Of a stretch of DNA of 8,126 nt, positions 1-6,186 are shown one piece after another. A program made the position numbers and the translations under genes. The DNA comes from Bacilli bacterium (lineage in GTDB: Bacteria; Bacillota_I; Bacilli_A; ML615J-28; CAG-698). Location of the stretch: the NCBI GenBank assembly GCA_028691715.1, contig JAQUYR010000051.1:1-8126 (forward strand), in the 5' to 3' direction. Below the pieces are notes generated by a model. The model worked only from the letters and a program-made list of their open reading frames with translations. It had not been told where the DNA came from and ran no database searches. The first letter of the stretch is position 1, and each line of letters begins with the position of its first letter.

Positions 1-687
1 GGTGGTATTAAAATCACAGATACTGCTTCAGCAAAAGTAAATATCAAACATGCTTATGCAAGACAAGCTGCAAATGTTTTACGTCAATTATATGTTGAAG
101 GTGCTTATGAAAAGACACCTACATGGGCAGAAGCAGACGGAGCATTTATAGAAGGCAAGGCCCTTTGTAGTTCAGGTAGCTTATGGTTTGTTCGCCATAG
201 TGCTAGATGGACAGCAACAGTTTGGGGTGAAGGAAGTACTGAATTTGGATACGTTCCATTCCCATGGCCAGATAATAAGACTAAGGAAGACACAAGAGTA
301 AGTACTGGTGGAGATACTGCTTATGTAATGTCAGATCGTTCTCGTCCTTCATATGTTGATAATGAATCTCTATATAGAGTATTACAAGAGTATTTATTAT
401 TATCAAGAAAATATCAAGGTGAAGATCCTACATTTGATGCTGATGCTCTATTAGATCAATATGCTTCTTCTAGATTTGATGATACTGAATCAATCACAGC
501 GTTATTGTATTTGAATGATATCAGCAAACTTATGTTTGACCCAGGACATGCTTTCTATGATAGCATTTCAGGATCACCATTAGATAACAATATCTATGAT
601 ATCGTTGTAAGTGGAGCTGATTTTGATCAATCTATGGATGAAGATTATGATGCTTACATGGTAAGGTTCTTACAATATTACGCATAA
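1..687 (+). CDS. ABC transporter extracellular solute-binding protein, C-terminal part (5' end outside window)
   Basis: Frame 1 is open from the first base to TAA at 685-687, giving 228 residues of a protein that starts upstream. The segment FIEGKALCSSGSLWF (fragment residues 49-63), then FGYVPFPWPD (82-91) and a GGDTAYVMS stretch (103-111), matches the usual C-lobe order of family 1 solute-binding proteins: the 'gets this far, gives no signal' hinge strand, the 'VPFP' strand, then the segment where the protein is judged valid for the crystal-type G-G-x-AY motif. The rest is mostly helical and acidic, as in the C-lobes of these receptors. Such proteins bind a sugar or similar solute outside the membrane and deliver it to an ABC permease; in Gram-positive-type cells they are lipid-anchored, but the signal peptide would lie outside the window. 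The ligand cannot be told. Codons such as GCT, GGT, GAT and CGT are frequent, which would suit high expression. The ATG at 328 is internal. Family assignment rests on remembered motif order, so it is probable, not certain. Confidence 0.72.
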   Translation, partial: GGIKITDTASAKVNIKHAYARQAANVLRQLYVEGAYEKTPTWAEADGAFIEGKALCSSGSLWFVRHSARWTATVWGEGSTEFGYVPFPWPDNKTKEDTRVSTGGDTAYVMSDRSRPSYVDNESLYRVLQEYLLLSRKYQGEDPTFDADALLDQYASSRFDDTESITALLYLNDISKLMFDPGHAFYDSISGSPLDNNIYDIVVSGADFDQSMDEDYDAYMVRFLQYYA

Positions 688-695
688 AAAAATAG

Positions 696-726
696 GTTAG
701 AAGAAGAAATTCTTCTAACTTTTTTT
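696..726 (+). terminator. Intrinsic terminator of the solute-binding protein gene
   Basis: A perfect 10-bp stem, GTTAGAAGAA (696-705) with TTCTTCTAAC (710-719), closes a GAAA tetraloop and is followed by seven T (720-726). It starts 8 bases after the stop codon. It should end the upstream transcript and insulate the clpB promoter that follows. Confidence 0.93.
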
Positions 727-745
727 ATTTTAATTTGTAATGCTA

Positions 746-773
746 TTGACAAATAATAAAAAGGTAGTATAAT
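746..773 (+). promoter_or_regulatory. Sigma-A-type promoter of clpB
   Basis: TTGACA (746-751) and TATAAT (768-773) are both perfect consensus boxes with a 16-base spacer. The expected start of transcription is near 780, which falls inside the CIRCE operator, so bound HrcA would block the promoter. No alternative heat-shock sigma factor site is needed to explain control. Confidence 0.92.
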
Positions 774-776
774 TAA

Positions 777-803
777 TTAGCACTCAAGAGTGCAGAGTGC
801 TAA
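777..803 (+). promoter_or_regulatory. CIRCE operator (HrcA binding site)
   Basis: TTAGCACTC (777-785), nine bases, then GAGTGCTAA (795-803) is an exact match to the CIRCE consensus. CIRCE is bound by the repressor HrcA, whose activity depends on the GroEL chaperonin; heat or unfolded protein releases it. The site lies over the predicted transcription start and in the 5' leader of clpB. The nine-base spacer holds an extra half-site, GAGTGC (788-793), in direct repeat with the right arm. HrcA itself is not encoded in the window. Confidence 0.97.
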
Positions 804-806
804 TTC

Positions 807-813
807 GGAGGTG
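807..813 (+). promoter_or_regulatory. Ribosome binding site of clpB
   Basis: GGAGGTG (807-813) is a near-complete anti-16S match, five bases ahead of ATG 819. It fixes the start of the short clpB form and shows that this start is a primary one rather than an internal start in a longer gene. Confidence 0.92.
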
Positions 814-818
814 AGTTT

Positions 819-2918
819 ATGGAAATGCAAGATTATAGTCAAGATAAGGACATCCTAAAGAAGTTTGGTAGGGATATAGTCGAAGAAGTAAAAAAGGGAA
901 AAGTTGATCCAGTCATCGGTAGAGATGAAGAAATAAGAAGAATAATTCAAATACTTGCAAGAAAGACAAAAAACAATGTTGTTTTAATAGGAGAACCCGG
1001 TGTTGGTAAAACTGCTATTATTGAAGGATTAGCCAGCAGAATAGTAAAAGATGATGTTCCGCTTACTTTAAAAAATAAAACAATATATGAATTGGACATG
1101 GGAGCATTAGTTGCTGGGGCAAAGTTTCGAGGAGAATTCGAGGAAAGATTAAAAGCAGTTCTAAACAAGATTAAGGAAAGCGAAGGACAAATAATCTTAT
1201 TTATCGATGAAATTCATTTAATTGTTGGTGCTGGTAAAGTAGATGGTGCTTTAGATGCCGGTAATATGCTTAAACCAATGCTAGCAAGAGGAGAAATAGA
1301 TTGCATCGGAGCGACAACACTTAATGAATATCGAATGTATATTGAGAAGGACAGAGCGTTGGAAAGACGATTTCAACAAGTTCTTATAAAAGAACCAACA
1401 GTAGAAGATACAATCAGTATTTTAAGGGGTTTAAAGGAGAGGTATGAGACACACCACGGGGTAAGAATAACCGACGGGGCGATAGTCAGTGCAGCTGTTT
1501 TATCAAATCGATATCTGACAGAAAGATTTTTACCAGATAAGGCAATTGACTTAATTGATGAGGCCTGTGCTTCAATCAGGGTAGAAATCGATTCAATGCC
1601 CTCAGAATTAGATGAAACAACTCGTAAAATTATTCAATTGGAAATCGAAAAGGTCGCTTTGGAAAAAGAAAAGGATCCAGCAAGTCAGGAAAGATTGGTA
1701 AAAATCAAACAAGAATTGAGCAATCTTAAACAAGAAGAAGAGAATCTAAGAAAAAGATGGGAAAACGAAAAGGATTTAATCAGTCAAGCAAAAGATGTAA
1801 AGAAAAAACTGGAAGTTGCAAAATTTAATTTGGATAATTATTTTAACACAGGTGATTATAAAAAAGCTTCTGAACTAAAATATCAGGAGATTCCAAGTCT
1901 TGAAAAGAAATTAGAAGAACTACAAAGCGAAGAAAAGAGAGATAATATACTATCAGAAGTCGTAACTGAAGAGATGATAGCCAAAGTAATCTCTAAAAAT
2001 ACCAACATCCCTATCTCAAAAATAATGAAGGGCGATCGGGAAAAGGTCTTAAATCTAAAGGAAACTCTAGAAAAAAGAGTAATAGGCCAGGAAGAAGCCA
2101 TTAATTTGGTAAGCAATGCTATTATTCGTCAACGAGCTGGGATAAAAGATCAAAACAGACCAATAGGTTCTTTCTTGTTCTTAGGACCAACTGGTGTTGG
2201 TAAAACAGAGGTAGCCAGAAGTCTTGCTGAAGCACTATTTGATAGTGAGAACAACATAATAAGAATTGATATGAGCGAATATATGGAGAAGTTCTCTGTG
2301 AGTCGTTTAATTGGAGCGCCTCCTGGATATGTCGGTTATGAAGAAGGCGGACAATTAACAGAAAAAGTCAGAAGAAATCCGTATTCAATAGTTTTATTTG
2401 ATGAAATCGAAAAAGCTCACAATGATGTTTTCAATATTTTATTACAAATCCTTGATGATGGAAGATTAACAGATTCTCAGGGAAGAGTAGTAGATTTTAA
2501 GAATACTATAATTATAATGACTTCTAATCTTGGAAGTGAATATTTATTAAATGGTGAAGAAAAAGAGGCAATGAATCTTTTAAAGACAACCTTTAGACCT
2601 GAATTTTTAAACAGAATTGATGAGATTATTATCTTTAAACCATTGAGTAAAGAAACACAATACAAGATTGTTGAAAAGATTCTGTCAATTCTTCAATTAA
2701 GGTTAAAACAAGAACACATAGAAGTAGAATTTAGTGATAAAGCAAAGGGATATATCATTAACAGCAGTTATTCTCATGAATATGGTGCACGACCTATTAA
2801 AAGATTTATTCAAAGAGAAATTGAAACAGTTCTTGCTAAAGCGATTATCAGTGGAAAAATCATTCCAAATACTAAATATTTAGTGGATGTTGAAAATGAA
2901 AAGATTATAATAAAATAA
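819..2918 (+). CDS. clpB: ATP-dependent chaperone ClpB, naturally lacking the N-terminal domain
   Basis: This is the hexameric cytoplasmic disaggregase that threads aggregated protein through its pore, working with DnaK. It has 699 residues, against about 860 for full-length ClpB. NBD1 carries Walker A GEPGVGKT (58-65), pore loop GAKFRGEFEER (100-110, Phe103 where Tyr is usual), Walker B ILFIDE (126-131) and arginine fingers R183/R184. A full-length coiled-coil M-domain (about 257-375) has the ClpB-type KDPASQERL and W314 segments and keeps Tyr355 in SELKYQEIP, the position of the DnaK-linked Tyr in E. coli ClpB. NBD2 has GPTGVGKT (456-463), pore loop GYVGYEEGG (503-511), LFDEIEKAH (526-534), sensor TSN (568-570), R599 and sensor-2 GAR (656-658). 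ClpC is unlikely because the M-domain is long and there is no LGF/IGF ClpP-binding tripeptide. The missing N-domain is not a truncation accident: the gene has its own promoter, CIRCE and ribosome binding site, and nothing upstream encodes a detached N-domain. Short ClpB of this kind is known from mycoplasmas. Expected to be heat-inducible through HrcA. Confidence 0.97.
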   Translation: MEMQDYSQDKDILKKFGRDIVEEVKKGKVDPVIGRDEEIRRIIQILARKTKNNVVLIGEPGVGKTAIIEGLASRIVKDDVPLTLKNKTIYELDMGALVAGAKFRGEFEERLKAVLNKIKESEGQIILFIDEIHLIVGAGKVDGALDAGNMLKPMLARGEIDCIGATTLNEYRMYIEKDRALERRFQQVLIKEPTVEDTISILRGLKERYETHHGVRITDGAIVSAAVLSNRYLTERFLPDKAIDLIDEACASIRVEIDSMPSELDETTRKIIQLEIEKVALEKEKDPASQERLVKIKQELSNLKQEEENLRKRWENEKDLISQAKDVKKKLEVAKFNLDNYFNTGDYKKASELKYQEIPSLEKKLEELQSEEKRDNILSEVVTEEMIAKVISKNTNIPISKIMKGDREKVLNLKETLEKRVIGQEEAINLVSNAIIRQRAGIKDQNRPIGSFLFLGPTGVGKTEVARSLAEALFDSENNIIRIDMSEYMEKFSVSRLIGAPPGYVGYEEGGQLTEKVRRNPYSIVLFDEIEKAHNDVFNILLQILDDGRLTDSQGRVVDFKNTIIIMTSNLGSEYLLNGEEKEAMNLLKTTFRPEFLNRIDEIIIFKPLSKETQYKIVEKILSILQLRLKQEHIEVEFSDKAKGYIINSSYSHEYGARPIKRFIQREIETVLAKAIISGKIIPNTKYLVDVENEKIIIK

Positions 2919-2920
2919 GG

Positions 2921-2945
2921 AACACGGAGAAGTCCGTGTTTTTTT
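2921..2945 (+). terminator. Intrinsic terminator of clpB
   Basis: An 8-bp perfect stem, AACACGGA (2921-2928) with TCCGTGTT (2933-2940), closes a GAAG loop and runs into seven T (2939-2945). It begins two bases after the clpB stop codon and separates heat-shock transcription from the lipoprotein gene. Confidence 0.94.
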
Positions 2946-2954
2946 AACCTTATT

Positions 2955-2983
2955 TTGACAAGGATACCAGGAAATAGTATAAT
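2955..2983 (+). promoter_or_regulatory. Sigma-A-type promoter of the GHL10 lipoprotein gene
   Basis: TTGACA (2955-2960) and TATAAT (2978-2983) are perfect consensus boxes with a 17-base spacer, placed 10 bases after the clpB terminator. Transcription should start near 2990, leaving a leader of only about 10 bases. The -10 context TAGTATAAT is the same as at the clpB promoter. No operator-like inverted repeat is visible here, so strong constitutive transcription is the simplest reading. Confidence 0.9.
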
Positions 2984-2989
2984 AACTCT

Positions 2990-2995
2990 AGGTGA
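2990..2995 (+). promoter_or_regulatory. Ribosome binding site that sets the lipoprotein start at 3000
   Basis: AGGTGA (2990-2995) sits four bases before ATG 3000, the same register relative to ATG as the GTGA end of the clpB site. It supports ATG 3000 over the longer in-frame reading from 2955, which would run through the promoter. The site is at or next to the expected 5' end of the mRNA. Confidence 0.82.
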
Positions 2996-2999
2996 AACG

Positions 3000-5900
3000 A
3001 TGAAAAAAGTTATTATAGGATTTCTATTTTTCTTACTTATTTTTTTGTTTGGGTGTTCTTATGAACGCGATGATTTAAATGAAATAACTATAACCTCAAT
3101 GCCTAATAAAGTGGTGTATTTTTTGGATGAAGAACTGGATTTAAATGGTTTGACAGTAACAGCAATTTATGAAAAGCATCAAGAAATTGTTATAGATTAT
3201 GAAGTTTATGGTTTTGACTCCTCAACTATTGGTAAAAAAGAAATATTTATCAGATATAAAGACTTGGAAACCAAAATAATTGTTGAAGTAATTAAAAAGG
3301 AAGAGCCAGAGGAACAAAGGCAACTCACCGGTATTGAAATAGTAAAAGAACCAGAAAAATTAATTTACTATCCTGAAGAGGAACTAGACTTGGCAGGACT
3401 TGAAATAGTTGCTGATTACTCTGATGATTCCAAGGAAACAATAGTGGAACTTTATGATGTGATTAGAATACAGGATGGAAAAAGGCAGAGAGTTGTAATT
3501 TCGTATAAGGAATTTACTTGTTATTTCTATATAGATATTATTGAAAAAGAAGAATTGATCACAAACATTACAGATGAATATGGCAGAGAATTGATAATGT
3601 TTAGCGAGTATGATGCTTACATAACAAATGTTTTATATGGTGGGTCTCGCCAAAAAAATCAAATTATCTATTATGATGAGTATAACAATATAAAAACGAA
3701 TATATATGGATATGAATTTGCAATAAATAAATATGGAGTTGTCATTGAAGAAGGAATCAATGTCTCTATGCCTAAAGGAGGTACACGGATTTCTGCTCAT
3801 GGAGAAGGAGTCGCAACAATTAAGAATAGTATTTCAATTGGGGATATTATTTATTATGATTCCAGTATAGAGAGTCTATTTATTTATAAAGATATCAAGG
3901 CGGGATATATAACAAATATAGAAGGAATGGTTGAAGATGCCCGTACTAAAGTTGAAAGTATTTCTGATACAAAAACATATAATAATTATACAGAGAAATT
4001 AAATCTAGCAATTTTGAGTTATAATCAACTCGTTAGCTATATTAATGTAAATAATCTTGATTGTATAACTCTAGAAGTGCTTGAGGAGGAATGTAAAGAG
4101 ATTGAAGATATGCTAAGTTTTACCCTAAATCTTGATTTTGTGGCAGAAGAGATAGATAAACCAACCCTTCAGCTGGAAATAAAAAAGGAATTAAACTTTA
4201 CGGAATTATCAACAATATCTCAAACAATCAAAAATTCAAAAATCCTAATTGAAAAAATTAATAACATTAGAAGTGGAGGATTTAGAGCTTATAATGAGAT
4301 AGTACATTATGATGAAACCAACTGGTATCAAACTAATAATTCTGGATATGAAATAGCAGTCGATAATTCAGGAAGAGTAGTAGATCTTGCTATCAATGTT
4401 CAGGTTCCTCAGGGAGGTTTTATTATATCTGGGCAATATCAAAGCGGAACATTTCTAAAGGAACTTGTTTCTCTTGGTGATTACATAGAATACAAAGATA
4501 ATACTGTGTATATTTATCGTGATTTATTGCAATATAAAATTAAAAATTTAAAAAATGATATTGAATATTTAATTGATCAAACTGAAGAATGTTTTTATTC
4601 GTATCATGTTCTTTACTATCAAGAAATAGAAAAGGAAATCAACGAAGTAATAAAACTATATAATTTAACAATTGACGAAGTAAATAATTCTGATGAAATA
4701 ACGATAGGTATTCTGGAGAATTACAATAAAAATAAGGATATAATAGATTATTTTATGGCTTCAGTAAAATTTCTTTTAATCGAAGAAAATCCCGTTCAGA
4801 GAAAAGCTTTTTGGCACAGTCCAAAATCAATAACTGGATACGATGAAGAATCCTTGATAGAAGTTCAGGAATTTCTTGATGCTGTTAAAAGAATGGGATT
4901 CAATGAGATAATAATCAATACAAATAACTGTGGATATAGTATCTATCCCTCTAAATATTTGGAACTTAAAACTGCATTTGTTACTGATGATGAGAACAAG
5001 TATGGTAAATATGGTAAGGATTATTTGATGTGCTTTATTGAGGAAGCACATCTTAGAGGTATTGTAGTAAATGCCTGGACGGGGACATTCTCAGGGGGAA
5101 ACAGTGCTACTTATTCAACTTATTGTAAAGAAGAGTGGAAAGTTACCGATTATTTTGGAGGCCACTTAAACAGTGGAGGGGTTCAATATTTAGACATTTT
5201 TCTTCCAGAAGTTGAAAACCATATAATTTATGTGTTTAGAGAATTGGTAACAAATTACAATCTTGACTCTGTTGAGTTTGATGGGATTAGATATGTTAAC
5301 ACAAACATTACAATATTTAGTACTGAAGAAATAACTCAGACAGAAAAAATTGTTGATTTTGGATATAATGAATATACAATGAATCTATTTATGGATAAAT
5401 ATAATTATTCAGGAGATTTTAAGAAGTTAATCACATCTTCAAAGGAAGCAAGAGCGAACTGGGTACAGTTTAAAGCTGATAGAGTAACAGAAATGGTAAA
5501 AATTCTTTCCGAAATAATGAGAGAAATAAAACCAGAAATCAGAATATCAGCAGCGGTTCAGCCGGTGTTGACTAGTGCTATAAGTTCTTGGATGCAGAAT
5601 TGGGGACTTTGGATAGAAGAGGGTTATTTAGATTCATTAGAACCGATGACTTATGAAGCAGATTTTCAGGTTTATACCAAAGAAGTAAACAGCAATGTTG
5701 AAAGCGTAAATGGTGAAATTCCAATTGCTACTGGATTATACCCAGAGATGGACATTGAAGGAAAATTTATTGATACAGCCGATCAAATAAGATATCTTCA
5801 AGAAAATGGCAGTACAGGATATGCGATATATTCATCAAGAAATATTTTTAGTACTAAAGATATTACAAGGATACTTGAAATCATCAATAATAATGCTGTT

Positions 5901-6158
5901 AGTGTATTCTCTGAGGAAGATGTGAAAAGGAAAGCTTATCTTGAAGATTTAATTAAAAAAATTAACATTTTTTATTCTAAGGTTGATGAAGAAGATGACT
6001 TTATAGAATTGGTTGAGACTTTAAAATCTGTAATGGAAGAAAACGATTATAATTCATATCTTGAAGAAGCACTAATCAAAATTAATTTATTTAATGATGA
6101 ACTAATTAAAGAAAGGCTAATAAAGAAAATAGATTATTTTATACAAATAATGAAATAA
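3000..6158 (+). CDS. Modular surface lipoprotein with Ig-like domains, a duplicated beta/helical module and a GHL10-type glycosyl hydrolase domain
   Basis: The protein has 1,052 residues when started at ATG 3000. A Lys-Lys start, a hydrophobic core and lipobox LFGC with Cys19 predict a lipid-anchored exported protein. Residues about 26-98 and 108-183 are two Big_3-like Ig domains (YFLDEELDLNGLTV, YYPEEELDLAGLEI). Residues 206-300 and 419-510 are two copies of a beta domain (GYEFAINKYG / GYEIAVDNSG, then P-x-GG and S-[IL]-GD), each followed by helices. Residues about 600-962 look like GHL10 (PF02638/DUF187): FLDAVKRMGFNEIIINT, FIEEAHLRGIVVNAW, SVEFDGIRY (758-765 core E759, D761, R764) and LEPMTYEADF (880-889). 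Family relatives hydrolyse glycans; E. coli DigH, a GHL10 enzyme, cuts stripped peptidoglycan strands. The helical tail (about 970-1052) recalls the inter-domain helices. Substrate is unknown; acidic residues named are candidates from family alignment by eye, not proven catalytic. Starting at 2955 instead would add 15 residues ahead of the signal peptide and overlap the promoter. It has its own promoter and ends convergently with mfd. Confidence 0.85.
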   Translation: MKKVIIGFLFFLLIFLFGCSYERDDLNEITITSMPNKVVYFLDEELDLNGLTVTAIYEKHQEIVIDYEVYGFDSSTIGKKEIFIRYKDLETKIIVEVIKKEEPEEQRQLTGIEIVKEPEKLIYYPEEELDLAGLEIVADYSDDSKETIVELYDVIRIQDGKRQRVVISYKEFTCYFYIDIIEKEELITNITDEYGRELIMFSEYDAYITNVLYGGSRQKNQIIYYDEYNNIKTNIYGYEFAINKYGVVIEEGINVSMPKGGTRISAHGEGVATIKNSISIGDIIYYDSSIESLFIYKDIKAGYITNIEGMVEDARTKVESISDTKTYNNYTEKLNLAILSYNQLVSYINVNNLDCITLEVLEEECKEIEDMLSFTLNLDFVAEEIDKPTLQLEIKKELNFTELSTISQTIKNSKILIEKINNIRSGGFRAYNEIVHYDETNWYQTNNSGYEIAVDNSGRVVDLAINVQVPQGGFIISGQYQSGTFLKELVSLGDYIEYKDNTVYIYRDLLQYKIKNLKNDIEYLIDQTEECFYSYHVLYYQEIEKEINEVIKLYNLTIDEVNNSDEITIGILENYNKNKDIIDYFMASVKFLLIEENPVQRKAFWHSPKSITGYDEESLIEVQEFLDAVKRMGFNEIIINTNNCGYSIYPSKYLELKTAFVTDDENKYGKYGKDYLMCFIEEAHLRGIVVNAWTGTFSGGNSATYSTYCKEEWKVTDYFGGHLNSGGVQYLDIFLPEVENHIIYVFRELVTNYNLDSVEFDGIRYVNTNITIFSTEEITQTEKIVDFGYNEYTMNLFMDKYNYSGDFKKLITSSKEARANWVQFKADRVTEMVKILSEIMREIKPEIRISAAVQPVLTSAISSWMQNWGLWIEEGYLDSLEPMTYEADFQVYTKEVNSNVESVNGEIPIATGLYPEMDIEGKFIDTADQIRYLQENGSTGYAIYSSRNIFSTKDITRILEIINNNAVSVFSEEDVKRKAYLEDLIKKINIFYSKVDEEDDFIELVETLKSVMEENDYNSYLEEALIKINLFNDELIKERLIKKIDYFIQIMK
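3615..4124 (+). repeat. Protein-level repeat module, copy A (beta domain plus helices) within the lipoprotein
   Basis: Lipoprotein residues 206-375. The beta part has GGSR, a Y-Y-D-E stretch, TNIYGYEFAI, INVSMPKGGTRIS and SISIGDIIYY, then YKD. The helical part contains YNNYTEKLNLAILSYN, a VNN, and CITLEVLEE followed by an I-E-D. Copy B repeats all of these in the same order. The likeness is in protein, not in DNA, so the duplication is old. Edges are approximate. Confidence 0.75.
4254..4763 (+). repeat. Protein-level repeat module, copy B (beta domain plus helices) within the lipoprotein
   Basis: Lipoprotein residues 419-588. Matching landmarks to copy A are GGFR, H-Y-D-E, TNNSGYEIAV, INVQVPQGGFIIS, VSLGDYIEY and YRD, then helices with YYQEIEKEINEVIKLYN, a VNN, and EITIGILEN followed by I-I-D. 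The helical part leads directly into the GHL10-type domain. Edges are approximate. Confidence 0.75.
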
Positions 6159-6186
6159 AGAGTGCTTTTACTAGCACTCTTTATTT
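6153..6186. terminator. Bidirectional terminator shared by the lipoprotein gene and mfd
   Basis: A perfect 14-bp stem pairs 6153-6166 (AAATAAAGAGTGCT) with 6173-6186 (AGCACTCTTTATTT) around a TTTACT loop. Its GC-containing core is GAGTGCT/AGCACTC, and T-rich runs leave on each strand (TTTATTTATT on plus, TTTATTTCATTATTT on minus). The plus-strand stop codon (6156-6158) and the minus-strand stop codon (6181-6183) lie in opposite arms and pair with each other. Only 22 bases separate the two genes. Confidence 0.88.

Noticed and set aside
328..330. ATG at 328 as the start of a separate small gene
   Set aside because: The same frame is open from base 1 and carries solute-binding protein motifs before 328; there is no good ribosome binding site just upstream.
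819..2918. ClpC or ClpE identity, or a broken clpB
   Set aside because: The long ClpB-type M-domain and lack of an LGF/IGF tripeptide argue against ClpC/ClpE; both AAA+ modules are intact and the gene has its own control region.
2955..2999. An upstream in-frame start for the lipoprotein at 2955
   Set aside because: It begins on the -35 box, would place 15 residues in front of a clean lipoprotein signal peptide, and lacks a ribosome binding site; ATG 3000 has one.
6160..6179. A second CIRCE operator at the lipoprotein/mfd junction
   Set aside because: Half-sites are in the wrong order and spacing for CIRCE, and the place is between two gene ends with no promoter; it is best read as a terminator.
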